Below are positions 1 through 12,984 of a stretch of 64,000 bases of DNA, piece after piece. The notes under the pieces are model-generated. The model ran no database searches. It was given only the letters and a program-made list of their open reading frames with translations, and had not been told where the DNA came from. The stretch spans positions 12,932,501-12,996,500 of the forward strand of contig NC_135367.1 in assembly GCF_051622035.1 (NCBI RefSeq), in the 5' to 3' direction. The DNA is from Arctopsyche grandis (taxonomy: Eukaryota > Arthropoda > Insecta > Trichoptera > Hydropsychidae). A program made the position numbers and the translations under genes. The first letter of the stretch is position 1, and each line of letters begins with the position of its first letter.

Positions 1-1746
1 TATTATGAAACTAATGAAAAACTAAAAAATAATAAATTGAATGTACCAATGAATACTTTTATTTGTACTTGTACATATTTCCGCATTCACGTCAGTATTT
101 CGTAAATATGCACGATATTTACTTAGATTTATCTCCCTAATAATATTTGACGGTAAAACGAATTTATCTACATATACATACGCACATACAGAAAGAATTC
201 TTTGAAAATGTATTTCTTTAAAATCATAGCGGTTATTTGTTTTGATGTCAAAAGGATTTAAGGCCACCGGGGATTCGAGTAAGTAAATTGAAATCAACTA
301 TGAGACTCCGCTTCGATAGCCTCCTTACTTCGAACGAAAATGAAGGGGGTGGAGGAGAAGATAAAGGGGATGTTAAAAATGAAAATTTTCCTTCAGAAAA
401 TTCACTCCGCATTAAAAATATTTTTTTATCGTTGATTAAATTTTGACGCGTTTAAAAACTGACAGTTCACCATCCACGACGCTTTTGAATATTTTAAGTG
501 CGATGACTGAAGCCTCCACTCGACGGTTGCTCCTCGCCGACTCTTCTCGAGTTATTTTATTCAATATTAAACACCCCGCGTGCGCCACTGGAGCCCTGTC
601 CCAGTCTGTGTCATCTTCAGGGGCTACATAATCTGATGGGCCGCAGGTATATGGGCGCAGGCTTTATGTGCTTTTATTCCGATTTCTCCTCGTTTTTATT
701 ATCATATCATCGGGTTCGTTTTGCGCTGAGCTCGCGGATCCCGGAAAAAAGTTCCAGGCGAAATGTGCACTAAAAAAATATTTTATCCCGTCTATCTGCA
801 TAATATTTACGTACATCGCCGCTGAAAGTATCGAAAAATTTATACTTAATCCTATATACCGAGTTTTACGGTGGGTCGTATAATACCTAATACGCATGTA
901 TTTTGGATTTTACGCAACAATAAAAAGTTTGCGAACGAGTATTGTAAATTATATGGAAAATGTCATAATTGGAATGAAAAGTAATTGGGAAACTTTCATC
1001 GATATAAATATGTACATATATTATAAAGAGTCTAAATTAATTTTAAAGATAAGAATTTTTATTTTCCATTTAAGTATGTATACAATTTTGATAAATTTAT
1101 TTTATTTTAAAGACGAACTCCTATATTGGCTATTAAAAAAATTTTCATAAACAAAGTACCGTATTATATTTGAAAGACAAAGAGGGTAAAAAGGGGTAAA
1201 GTAGATACTTTGTAATATGTTTATATATAATAATATAAATAAGTTGTTCCTTCAAAAATCATTTTTATATATTATATTGTATACTCTTATATAAAAATAT
1301 GGTAGGTCATAAATGGGCAGGTACAGGTAATGGTAAGTGGTAAGCTGAAACATTTCAGTGTGATCCGTATTCCCGACGGGGTCCAAGTCAATAAACGGAA
1401 TGAAATTTCCGATTTTAATACACTTTCTTGGGTCCAATATCGAATAGAGAGAGGAGCAAAGTGAATCAAGGCAATGGGAAAAATGTGAAAATACACAAAG
1501 CCTCTTAGCGAGAAAGGAAACGTCACTCAATATCACATTTTATGTCAATTTTTCATAAGTAGAATTGTTCGCCGATGTGGTGCGCACTCTATTCTCAACA
1601 TACAAATACATAAATTCAAACGTAAAAGTCTATATTTATTTTCAATTAATTTTTTATACCGATTGGATACTATTTTATTTTTATATTTAATACACATACA
1701 TATTGAACTTATTTATATTTAGAAATTATCATACGCGTATACATTA
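1..1746. other. AT-rich non-coding DNA
   Basis: Several chance open frames but no recognisable protein, splice pattern or repeat family. Some GC-richer sequence lies at about 440-760 without a convincing coding frame. Confidence 0.5.
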
Positions 1747-2535
1747 CAGTTTCCAAATACTCGCCTTCATCAACTATTCGAGTATCGAGTAGTAAAAATT
1801 GAAAATAACCGAGTATCCGATTATATTCGACTAATTTAATTTTTTTTTGTTTTTGTAACTGAATTGACTAGTTTAATTGTTTATGAAATTTCAACGATGA
1901 CAGTTCGAAAACGACGATTCACAATATGGCTGTACTCTACTGAATATCGGAGTGAAATGACTTTGTTTTGTGAATGAAACGGAATGCCAAAGTTAAAAAA
2001 AAGATGCATAATAAAATTAATGCGAATTAGAAAAAAGTGCAAAATACCAAAATTTCAACGTAGGTATATCGCCCTGTGCAGCATCGAAAAGTACAAACGA
2101 AATTTCCCCTCATTCATTAAGAATAACAGTTGGTGGCTCAGTTTAACTTACAATTTTAGCAACAGTATGGGATAAAAATATTGAATTGTGAAAAAATGAA
2201 ACAATTTATTTTCAGCCTCCATCCTCCAAGGCGGCCAGGCCTCAACCGGTCCAACCCGAACCCAATCACGTGTGCGATAATGAAGTCGAAGATGATTATA
2301 AGATATCTAGGTAAACTAAACATCGACTGCACCAGCATCTATGTTCACAATTAGTTTCGCAAAATAATTTTAAAGTTTGAAAATATTTCATCAAAATTTT
2401 TATATTTTATTTTCGAGTATTATCCGGGTATTTGGTTGATATATCCAGCTATCGAGTAGCCTAAAACAGTACTAAATCCAATCCGATTAACTAGTTAATA
2501 GTACGAGTTCCAATCCGAGTACTGGAGTATCCGAG
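1747..2535. mobile_element. degenerate hAT-like element (BED-finger type remnant)
   Basis: Both ends are rich in gagtat/tactcg subterminal motifs, for example ttcgagtatcgagtagt near 1780 and gtactggagtatccgag near 2520, as in many hAT transposons. The left end opens cagtttcc. Inside, plus-strand fragments resemble a BED zinc-finger start (RKRRFTIWLYSTEYRSEM near 1905). After a TTTTCAG a segment reads PPSSKAARPQPVQPEPNHVC and ends AG|GTAAAC, as a spliced transposase exon would. No transposase core remains. The family call is an inference. Confidence 0.45.
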
Positions 2536-3837
2536 CACATATACATATGTATATATGTGCATTGTCATAAATGACAGAAAAAATGTAGATACATTTAATT
2601 TTAAATAATTTTACTATTGAACGAACTTAATTTCTCAACTGTACCTATATAATGTAAAGTATCCAATTTTTAATGTAAAGAAAAATAAACCAATCCTATA
2701 AATTGAAACTACTCACAGTATGTCACGAGAAGAAACAAGCATTTATGTCAACGTAATATTTCTTTTTATAAAAAACTATTTTCGACATATTTTGACATAA
2801 AATTTAATACATGTTTTTTTTCCTTAGTATGCAGTCAGACATTTTCATCAAATCAATAAAATGAACACCAATATATTTAAAATATTTAAAGGAATCAAAC
2901 GGCGTTCTATCAGAAGGTAAATCGAATGCAATAGGATAGGTACTTTCTTATACTGTATGTATGTACATATCTCACATACGCCGATTGTGGAAATTGTTGT
3001 ACGTGTGAATTGAAGTGCACTTTGATTGCTTGTGGTCCCAATGGAACGTGGAGGGGTAGAGCCCCGGGGGCTCGGGCTACGCCCCGCGAGACGACGACGC
3101 AGACGCCGGCACCCAAAGAGTGACACTAACGCCCCCAATATCAAATTTAGCGTGACAAATGTACAATATTTCATGTTTGATATTAATTTTATTTTGACAG
3201 ATTGTTGCCGACCGATATTTATGTGAATTGATGTGTTATTATTAAGCGAGCGAGTGAAAAATTTATTATCATCGTCTCAAATTAGTCCCAGGCGTCATTA
3301 GCGCCATCACTCCGGCGACGTTTATTCAATTATACGGGATAATTTTTAGTTCCAAAAACGGATGACGTAAAATGATTAATTTCAATGAAGGATCGGGTGT
3401 GTGTGTGTGTGTATGAGATCGTCGACGACTAATCAACATTTAATTAATTCAAATTTCATAAACGGCCATCGAGAACCTTTTTCCTAATTTGATCAGTGTA
3501 ATTTTATAAAAATGTGCTTATATATATTATAAAATTGTTTTTCATATATATTTTTATTAGAATGTATTAATTTAATCTTAAATATACAATCAAATTACCA
3601 GTCGTTTTCTCTCTTTTTCGTTACAGATTCAATTCAACTTAACTATAAGTTATCGGTCAAAAATGTAGGTATATCGAAAATAATCAACTCTTAAGCCCTT
3701 AATGAACCGATAAAAACTACTTTTTCATATAATATTTTTTAAATGGTTTGTATTATGCACCTACTGTATATTTATAGTACAATATATTAGTTAAGAAGAG
3801 GAAAAAAAACACGAATGATAATCGGATTGAGTGCATT
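2536..3837. other. AT-rich non-coding DNA with one GC-rich block
   Basis: Apart from the GC-rich block at 3025-3135 and a short (GT)n run near 3400 I recognise nothing here. A 12-bp region with ctcttttt before ttacag at about 3615 is not followed by a coding frame. Confidence 0.45.
3025..3135 (-). other. GC-rich block, weak candidate for a 3' Drgx exon
   Basis: This is the most GC-rich patch left of 15.1 kb. On the minus strand a possible acceptor GCGTTAG lies just before it. Spliced in phase 2 from 15156 it would read SVTLWVPASASSSRGA and then meet a stop. The region before the acceptor is not pyrimidine-rich and the peptide has no OAR-like motif. It could equally be 3' UTR, a regulatory element or a chance open stretch. 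I give it only because a further Drgx exon is required. Confidence 0.15.
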
Positions 3838-4372
3838 TAGGCGAATGTACGCCGTTTTTAAATAAAAAAAATTTCACCTTTGCCTGAAAAAAAGATCTTT
3901 GATCAATCTATGGATGTGAGACCTGGAAATTGAACTCCAATATGTAACACAAAATCCAATTCACTCAAAAAAGTATGGAATGCTGTATGCTTGGCATAAC
4001 GAGGAGAGATAGGAAGCGGAATCGGAACGAGTGAGAAATACTTACTTGAAATAGAAATACATAATTCTCACTCGTTCCAGAAAGCGGAACGAGTGAGAAG
4101 TATGGTAAGATAAGTTGATATAATGGAGAGAGTGAAAATATTGAAATGGTAATGGGCGGGAAGAGTGGATGAAAGTTGGACAAAGTGCTGGAATGATACC
4201 CGACAGAATGAAAAAGGCCGCAACAAAGATGGGTGGACGAAATTTGAAAAATGTGTGGGTAGAGATGGATGAGAGTTGCGCAAAGCAAAGACGAATGGAA
4301 GCGTGTTGGAAAGGCCTTCATCTAGCAGTGGATGGTCAATGGTTGTAAATAACGATGATGATGATGATGATG
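3838..4372 (+). mobile_element. 3' fragment of a non-LTR retrotransposon (RTE-like)
   Basis: This shares long stretches with the copies at 11424-11985 and 61631-62095, including caatgggcggg and gatgagagttgcgcaaa. The relic encodes pieces of the end of a reverse transcriptase: in the best copy NARMLHKVQ, RSMKRCMLGITR and MKWQWAGQVARRMD. It ends in a (gat)n tail at about 4355-4372, typical of RTE-like elements. The frame is disrupted and the 5' part is missing. Confidence 0.75.
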
Positions 4373-5766
4373 ATACTGGTAAACGGACAATTCCGCACAT
4401 GGCGATCACGCACACGACAACCGTTGCTACGAAATCGTGAATACGGAATATTTGGCACTCGAATGTTCGTTGGCGTGATAGTTCGCTAGTTGGGTTAATT
4501 CTCAGCGGGTGGGATTTTAGAGTGCCGATATTTGATATAAAATTGTCACCGAACCGATGATATTACAAAGTTATATACATATGTATGTAGACAATGGTAG
4601 GGACAAAAAGTTCAAATATTACCTATCTTCAACTTTCGTATATACGAGCAACGCTGGGTAATTTAACTAGTATTATAAAAAATTAAAAAGTGGAAAAAAT
4701 ATTCACAAGAGTCGTTTCCGAATAGTCAAAATTTATATTGATACAAATTAAAAATGAAATAATCACTACCAAAAGTTGAGGATCGCTTTCTCCTAACAGA
4801 TCAAACGCGATTGTTAGTGTTTTGTTTCTTTCTTAATTTCCATGCTTGCCTTTAATTGGGCTAAGCTCTCACATGTGTTTTAATTAGAAGATTGATGGGA
4901 TCATCGCGCTTATAACATTTTCCCCATTAAGACGACACAAAATCTAATAAATTACAATTAAATTCGGTATTAATTTGCATATGGCGTTTTTCGTTTATTT
5001 TTTGTACACATATTATTTCGGCATTAACACCTATCATAAACATACTATACGGATAATAAAAGTGGAACGCGATCGTCATATATCTAAAATACACTTTCGA
5101 TTATGATTTTTTTCATATATAAATTTATAACAACCGCACACACATTTATAGGCAACGATAAATTATGGCGGGCGTGTTCGTTTTTATCACCGGCCAAATT
5201 GGGGGTGGTAAGGGGGAGGATCGGTTAGGTTGTCGAGAGGAGGATAGGTTTGAGGGATGTATAGCGAGAAAGAGAGAAAGAGAGGGGCCCCTTTTTAAGC
5301 AAATTTCCCATAGCGAAAATTGAAAAAGCATTTTTCACATGATGCGGGGCGGGCCCCCTCAAACAGGTCCCCGTAATAAATTCTAACCTCGTTTGCGACT
5401 TGACGTCGAATTTTCCCACTACGCCGGGAAAAATGGCGCGCAATTTTCCTTTGAGGAAAACTCACGTCCCTTTTAAGTTTCAAAATTGTATTTATCGTTT
5501 TATTCTGTTACGCATTTTTATCCGAGAAAACTAAGTTTTTTCACCGCCGAGTTTCGCTACCGTCGAATTTCGTTAATGGCCTCGTTCTCTCTCTCTCTCT
5601 TGAGCCTCTCCACTTCATCTTATTTGCAAATTGCTCGACGAATATATCATCATCGGCTTCAAAGCGCGAATCTTATACTTTCGTACTGTCCTGCACAAGC
5701 CGTATCTGTTGGGACTCAATTCACACACAACAAAATTGAACAAGATGATTCGAAATCTTCATTAAT
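4373..5766. other. non-coding DNA with a Helitron-like end and a GC-rich patch
   Basis: At 4643-4670 the sequence acgagcaacgctgggt is followed by ctag, a decayed copy of the Helitron end described at 6533. From about 5165 to 5470 composition rises sharply (ggggtggtaagggggagg, gatgcggggcgggcccc) with no open frame of any note. That patch could be regulatory. Confidence 0.4.
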
Positions 5767-5775
5767 ACACACACA

Positions 5776-5807
<32 letters not shown>
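5767..5807. repeat. (AC)n(TC)n microsatellite
   Basis: A short AC run passes into about fourteen TC units. Confidence 0.9.
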
Positions 5808-5810
<3 letters not shown>

Positions 5811-6532
5811 TAATATTTTTTATTTAACATATCAAAGGATCATACCAAAAAATTCGTCTTTATAAGTTTTGTAGTTTCTAGTATTCAACAAACAATTTTA
5901 CGTGAAAAATAAACAATTGAAAAAAAAGTTCATTTCTTTAATAAAAAAATAAATGTATTCAAATAATTGAATAAAAAAATTTAAGCCGTAATATTATCGT
6001 CGTCATCAAAATAAAAAAATCAGTAATATCACACAGATTTCACATTTTTTACCCAGGTAATGTGTATTTTCTATATGATAGATATGATCAAACAATGTTT
6101 CAAATTGTATGCAAATATGATCTATTTGGAATGTTAGGAAGGTCGAAAGCGACACTTTCGTAGATTGAAATTTGTGTGTAATTAAAATACGTGTCAAAAC
6201 TAAAAACGGTCTCCTGGGTTATTAATGGTCTCGGTCAATTTTTTAATTGTTTGTTACAAAGCGGCTAGTGGAAGAGTGCGGCTCTGAGCTGTAATTAGCT
6301 CTGGCGTGACATCATAACTCTTGATTAGTTTATAGTGCGGCCCCGCGTTCAAGATTTTGACAGCCATTTTGTCACATTCGCAATTATAATGGCTAAAAAT
6401 ACACTTACTATCATCAGATATTACAAATATTGCCGTACGAAATTGGAATGCAAAAAAATGTGGGCAATTATTTTTTTCGCCAATTAATTAGATGGGGCGA
6501 ATAGGTCGAATTTCTCCTCAAAGAAGCATACA
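5808..6532. other. AT-rich non-coding DNA
   Basis: No gene or repeat family recognised. Confidence 0.5.
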
Positions 6533-6727
6533 TCTAATATATAATTTTGAAAGAGATTTTGTATGTATTGACCAACTATCATTCGTTCGTAGAATCCGTG
6601 ACGTTAAATTTAATAAAAAAAATAAATGAATATTAAAATAAATTAAAATAAAATGTTTACTATTAGATTAGCCACGTTTAAGCGGTTTATATTGCAAATA
6701 CCGAGCGAAGCCCGGTAAAACCGCTAG
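6533..6727 (+). mobile_element. non-autonomous Helitron-like element
   Basis: It starts TCTAATATATAATTTTGAAA and ends with a hairpin sequence accgagcgaagcccggt (the family hairpin is ACCGAGC-GAA-GCTCGGT), a short gap and CTAG followed by T. A 5' TC, 3' hairpin, CTRR end and no terminal repeats fit Helitrons. Copies of the same 3' end occur at 7941, 46534 and 53823. Confidence 0.7.
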
Positions 6728-7499
6728 TATACATATAATAAAATATCAATCAATATTCGATTAACAGAAAGTTATTCCCATTTCAATTACCTACCCGTTG
6801 GACTTCGAGTCACGTAACCATTAAAATAAGCGAAATGGAATATTAAAAGTAAAAACAATTAAGCGATGTCATTACATAAAAGCAATTTTTCTAAAAAATG
6901 CCTACTAAATATACATAGAATAGAATCATATAAAACGTTTTTAATGAAATTTATTTCTGGTACTTCTCAATTTTTAATTTATACGTAGTAGAAATCTTTT
7001 AGTTCACGAAGTCTTATGTGTATGTATTGAAAACAAATGCATGTTAATTTTATATCGGCAGAAATATCTTTTAGCAATAAATATTGTTCAGTTTTAAATT
7101 CATAGTACGCATTTAGGTATAAAATAAAAAAAGACATTATTAATTAATTAGTTATATTTTAATGTAAAAAGTATAACAAAAAAATAGCATTTAAGAAATA
7201 ATAAAACATAAATTTAAATTGAATCATAACAAATCTCCATATCATTCAGGACATCCTACGAATCCACGTTGGTACCCGAATCATTAGCAAGGTAGCAAGG
7301 TTTATTAATAGTATCGAAATAGTCACCGAACCATTTAAAAATTCACATCATGTTTGTAATTTGCGTGCTTAATGCACATCATGTTTGCAAATTTTTATGT
7401 GTAATAATAATATTCAAGGTTGCGAGGTCAATGACCGTTTGTTTATAATCGGAAAGTATTACATTTTGTAAACTAAACATAACAGATAAACTTTTGTAT
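6728..7499. other. AT-rich non-coding DNA
   Basis: No gene seen. The end may already belong to the Helitron-like element that finishes at 7792, whose 5' end I could not place. Confidence 0.4.
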
Positions 7500-7792
7500 G
7501 CCGGGTCCGGATCACTTTTTCAGCTCCGGATCCGGAATTCTATTTCATTTCCTTTTTAAGTTCCGATTCTGAATTCCTATTTCAGTTCCGAATCCCGATT
7601 CCTGTTTCAGTTCCTATTTCCGATCCCTGTTTTAGTTCCAATTCCTGTTTCAGTTCCGATTCCCGATTCCCAATTTCTGTTTCAGTTCCGATTCCGATTA
7701 ATTATTACTATTCGTATTGTAACTTTATTTTAAATCATATATCAATTTCTTTCCGAAACCACTCGTTGAATTGTCAACGGCCATAACACTAG
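7500..7792 (+). mobile_element. Helitron-like element end with minisatellite
   Basis: Positions 7520-7705 are an irregular tandem repeat of a unit close to attcctgtttcagttccg. A hairpin GTTGA-ATTG-TCAAC at 7765-7778 is followed 10 nt later by CTAG at 7789-7792, as at a Helitron 3' end. The 5' end is not defined. It abuts the next element directly. Confidence 0.5.
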
Positions 7793-7941
7793 TCTATTAT
7801 ATAATTTCGAAAGAGACTTTGTAACTAATGTTGGTTCGTAAGAAAACAAATTAATATTCAAATAAATTTAAATAAAATAAAACTATTCAAATGTTTACTA
7901 TTATATTACAAACACCGAGCGAAGCCGAGTAAAAACACTTG
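7793..7941 (+). mobile_element. non-autonomous Helitron-like element, second copy
   Basis: It starts TCTATTATATAATTTCGAAA, aligns throughout with 6533-6727, and ends with caccgagcgaagccgagt and CTTG in place of CTAG. Confidence 0.65.
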
Positions 7942-10773
7942 TGTATTATATAACGAGTGTAAAAATACGGGTCAGATTTTCAAGGATAAAGAGGGAATTT
8001 TCAATTTTCAACCATCGTATACCCCATTTGAGTATATCTAAATTGAAAATATCTATCATTTTTAGAAGACTGGTGTATGATGATATCAGTAGTCGTTCAT
8101 ATGCATAATTTGTCGTCACCCGTCTACAAAGCGATTGTAAAAGGCCATAGTATTTCTATATGTGTTGGTCACTAGCGGGCTTAATATTGCGGTGGTGGTA
8201 GTACAGTGTGTAGTAGCTATTTGGTATTCAAGTGAATTAAGGGCTTCTCGGCACTAATTAGTGTTAAATTAACGCAGAAATTGGTTTGAATTAAACACAT
8301 GGCCGACAACGCGATACGGCGACTGCGGGATCGCTTGGGACTTTTCATTATGTGAAAATTTATATTAAAGCTTACCAGCTTTTCCTTTTGAATTTCCCAA
8401 TTAATGAGTTTCGCGTGGATACTAATTATATACTTTTACAGTTATTTGTTTTACTTCATTTAATATACCTACATGCATATGTACATATGTACCTGTGTAA
8501 ACCCATTTTTATTATTATATATGTATATACATATGCACATATATTTGTACAAGTACATATGTATATACAATACAATCATAAATAAACAATAAGCAAAATT
8601 TATATACATATAGGTATACATACATACTATATGTAGGCGTGTTATATTTTTATTACGTCTTGTTTCTTTTATAAGAAAGTTTACAACGGAATTTATGAAA
8701 TTATGGACGGGGAAAGAAAACGTGCTTAGTTATATAATAAATGTGGATTTGGTCATGAGTTTTTCTCTTCGGGCCGGAAATTGAATTAGATTGCAATTAT
8801 AAAATGGCGGATTCTGCGCCGTATCATTTTGCATAATACTAATGAAGAAACGGAATAATTTTTACACAGAAAATGAGCCGAGACGGGGGATGGATATTAA
8901 ATTTACGCCCGTCGGAGAAAACCAATTACGTCTTATGATAATTCTCTGAGTCTTCTCGGCGAATTTGTATGGAAATGCCCCGCCATTGCTCTCTTCCACT
9001 CTCTCTCTCTCTCTCGCTCGCATACAACAAACATCATATTTTAAATATTACACATATACGAAACTAAATACGTAGAAACACGTATGACATCTGATATTTA
9101 TCCTAATATTTATTATATGATTCAATAAGGTCACATTTTCAGGTCAGGTTAGTGTACAAGGGTGAGAAGTTACATACGATACCTATACATAATTTAAATT
9201 TAAGAATGAAGGTAAATCGCTATACCCATTCAAGTCACTAATCAAGTTCTGTTGCAAGTACTTAATGATATGAACACACTCAAAAGTACGGTACGGCACG
9301 CCTACGTAGACTCCAGATGTGATAGGCATGTCTTCATGTCAATGTTAATTCATTTTCTTACGAGCTTTTTTCTCTCTTGAACACTGATGCTATCTACATT
9401 GCCCTGATGATTAGCCGAAGTTTAGTGATGACACACAGTTCTTCAAAACTCTTAGCTTTTACTGGAGTATTACAGTCAGATAAAGGGTTTGATTGATCCA
9501 GTGCAGTGTGCATAAGATCTGACTCTTTTTATTGTCTCCTCTACACTATCAACCAAGATGAATTACTTCACAATCTTTAAAAATCTTATCCTCTTGCCTC
9601 TCACATTGATTAGTTTGCCTCAGGAATATTGTACCTAATAGTCGAATCACTATATAATGCTAATCTGAAGCAGACAAATCAACACGATACACAAATATAA
9701 ACAACCTAAAAAACCACGCTCAAAAATTTGAATACCACGACAATAACTGCAAGACCGTAATCTTTGACACCGATGATCTAATCGTGCGCGATCCGTCAAT
9801 TTTGGCGCAACTCAGTTTGGCGCTTAAGCGCATTATGGTAATTTCACAATATACCGTTCAATTACATCCAATTGACTACTCGTACATATACTCGGAATAC
9901 ACACATGTGTCAGCAAACACCAGCCATATTCGTATCGAATTAACGTTTATTATACCATATACAATACATATGGAATACGTATGAGAGCCGTAGGGACTAA
10001 CTACAGTACGATGTTAGGAAGAGTCGTTGTCCCAGTTGTTGGGTAATTATCCACGATGATGCTGGGGAATATATGTATCATACGTGTAGTATGTACATAT
10101 ACTTATATATGTATACGTACGAGTTATTGAGTTAGCAGGACGCTTTGCGGTTAACGCTTCCAGGAATCGTAATCTAGCCCAGGCTTAATTGTATACAATT
10201 GTCATTAGTTGTGACACGCACTCGACTATGTGCTCTTTACTATCTGTGTTTACCTATCTGTTGCAAATGTCTCTCTGATCGAATCATCTGGTGCCCTTCG
10301 GAATCTTCCGTGATGTTGCATGTTGCATTATTCAATCATTCGATTGGTATGTCAATTAAACGAGGCCGATGTTGATATAATTGATTGCGGTTCCAAGCAT
10401 TGTCTGTCTTGAAATTGAAATTTTGGTTATAACTTTGCTTAATATGATGAAAGGTTTTAAATCTAAAGACTATTTTTTGGATACTTTGGAAGGTGCGCAT
10501 TTTAGGTGGTGACAAAGATTTTACTTTTTAAAAACATTGGATGTAAAGCAAACTATGTAGTTTAAACACTTTTAGTACAATTAAATAAGAACAGTTAAAG
10601 CAATGCAGCTTTTAATGTAATTTAATATTAATAATATAGTGACAACTGTATTTTATTTTATTTTAGAAAACACAATCGTTTAAAGAGCAAGCGGACTTCA
10701 AAATAATATGAATTTGAAGTGACAACAAAAATTTTATAAACCGTCTAATGTTGAAGTTTTAGTAAGTTCATAT
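7942..10773. other. non-coding DNA
   Basis: No gene recognised. GC-richer stretches lie at 8270-8340, 8870-9000 (ending in a CT run at about 8998-9016) and 9770-9850. From 9150 to 9670 the base composition is more even than its surroundings, but all frames are broken and no family was recognised. Tacatatgta-type motifs are dense at 8460-8640. Confidence 0.4.
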
Positions 10774-11031
10774 ATGAGTCGTTACATTTGAAAATAGCGG
10801 AAGTCCAATTTTCAGTTTAAAAAACGTTATTTCTGTTTGAATTAATTCACAAACTTTTATGTACATATGTATATGTCCAGAATCTCGGAAAAGCGGAATA
10901 AACGTATTACAGGCCACCAGTATTTTTAGATATTGTTAAACACAAAACGATAAATATATTTAATGTTTTGCGAAATATTTCTCAATTTGAAGATAAATGG
11001 ACTTATGTCATTTTAAAATATAACGGCTCAT
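10774..11031. mobile_element. MITE family with ATGAGCCGTTATATTTGAAA termini, copy 1
   Basis: Imperfect terminal inverted repeats: atgagtcgttacatttgaaa at the left and tataacggctcat at the right. The interior, including attacaggccaccagtattt and ttttgcgaaatatttctc, is shared with copies at 16591, 54635 and 58605. There is no coding capacity. TA flanks suggest a Tc1/mariner-type target. Confidence 0.75.
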
Positions 11032-11423
11032 ACATATATACATATATTAGTCTTTGATCTGGAAGGCAACCAAAAAAATCACTTATATTAGATAAACACA
11101 AAATTTGCTCTCTATTTCTCCTTTTTGAAAGTATGGGTGAAAAACGACGACAAAGACAACTAATGTCGTAAAACAGACAACGCTAAAGTGGATAAGCATT
11201 TACATAAGTTACATTAGTCTTAATTCAATATGTATTTAGTATTTACTATATAAGTTCTTATAAAAAACCGAGCAATAAATGTACCATATTATTGTTTCTT
11301 CATACACTATACAGGTTGTATTCATTGAGTATAATTATGTTACGAAATAATGTAACCGACAACAAGTAGATACCGAATATATAGAATTTACAATGTTTCA
11401 TGTTATTATCATCATTTATGTAC
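11032..11423. other. AT-rich non-coding DNA
   Basis: Nothing recognised. Confidence 0.5.
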
Positions 11424-11985
11424 AGTCATTCACCATCCACTAATGGATGAAGGCCTCACCAACACGCTTCCATTCATCTCTGATTTGCAACTCTCATCCA
11501 TCTCACACCACACATTTTTCAAATTTCTTCCATCCATCTTCTTTTCACCCTTTTACTTTATCTCAGGTACCATTTTACCACTTGTGTTGTCCACCTTTCA
11601 TCCATATTCTAGCTACGGGGAGCCACAGATTTTTTTTATTTTGTCTACCCATCTTTCCCACAGTCTTCCTTTTACCCTTTTATATTATCTTGGGTACTAT
11701 TCTAGCACTTCTATTGTCCACCTTTCATCCTTTCTTCTAGATACGTGGCCAATTACCATTTCAACATCTCCACTATGTAGATCCATTACCCTTGCCATAC
11801 TTTTCATCCACTTATTCCATTTCCTATCTCTCCTCATTATGTCGAGCATACAACATTCCACACTTCTTGGAGATCATTGAACTTTGTCTAACATCATATC
11901 CATACGTCATCACTGGCAAAATACATTGATCAAAGATCTTCTTCAGGCAAAGTGACATTTTTGATTTAAAAATTCGCCCAAAAGC
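11424..11985 (-). mobile_element. 3' fragment of the RTE-like LINE, reverse copy
   Basis: The reverse complement aligns with 3838-4372, from gggcgaatttttaaatc through aagatctttgatcaatg to the final gatggtgaatgac and ATG/GAT-type tail. The open frames on the plus strand here are antisense to this relic and are not genes. Confidence 0.72.
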
Positions 11986-12984
11986 ACCCCATCCTAATTT
12001 TATACGTTTCTTTATTTCTCTTTTATGTTAAGACTATTCAAACATTCCAAAGTGTAAGTACATAGTACAAAGTAGTCTCATCAAAACTAAATATTACGCG
12101 TATCAATAAATTTAATAGCATTTTAATATCCACTCCGGAAAAGGTTAACCCTTTCATTACATAGATAAAATATTGCACAATGTTCCAAATCCGGCAGTAA
12201 ATAAATAATCTTCGACAAGCGAATGGGGAGGAAGACTATTGAAGTGACTTTCGTTTTGGCACGCTCACGGCACGCGTCACCACTTCCGGGGCACTTACGA
12301 CAGCAAAATCCCGGAAGTGCCCCGGGGATAAGAATGCATGCATGTAATAATCGAAAGGGACGATGCTATTAAGACCATTTCGTGCGCATACGTATGTATG
12401 TAGATATTATGTACATTGTGCAATGTAATGTAATGTAATTGATTTATCAAAGTAGGTACAATTGCGCCCGCATCGAGCGACGCACACCATGTTCACATAC
12501 TGTTTACTTATTTATTATATAAAACTCAATTTGGCTCTATGATTAATTTAACCCTTTGAATGGATGTACGGTAAAAAAAAAACACGCGCGCACGTCAATT
12601 TACGCGTTTTTTATGCTGGTCGGGTCGATCGGAGATTCTCAACGTTTTGGCGTCGCGTTCCAAATTTAATTGCGGTTCAAAATAAAGAATGTTGCATGCA
12701 TTGTATCGTGAAATTTAAGTCAAGCCGATGAATCGTCGCGCAGTTTACTTGATCCCTCACTGTATCCACCCAAATATGTATCAAAATGATCGAATTTTTT
12801 ATTTATGTACTTTTAAAAGCTTGAGTTATATGTACATACATACATACATATTTAAGTGCTATGAGATAAAGTCTTTATTACATTCAATGAAACATTCACT
12901 TTAGAATACCGATAGTATGATCGGGAATTGTGTAAATATGTACATTTTTATTGTAACCTAACCTAAGTTGTAGCATAGTTTTGG
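11986..12984. other. non-coding DNA with GC-rich hairpin
   Basis: It contains a GC-rich inverted repeat at 12286-12325 and a mixed-composition block at 12580-12770 with no open frame. No gene was recognised. Confidence 0.45.

Noticed and set aside
3965-4415. Overlapping minus-strand frames of 115-118 codons
   Set aside because: They are antisense to the LINE fragment at 3838-4372 and read its (gat)n tail as poly-serine.
5225-5483. Overlapping minus-strand frames in a GC-rich patch considered as a missing Drgx exon
   Set aside because: No phase-2 acceptor with a continuing frame and no similarity to paired-class C-termini.
11443-11880. A 145-codon plus-strand frame
   Set aside because: It is antisense to the RTE-like LINE relic at 11424-11985.
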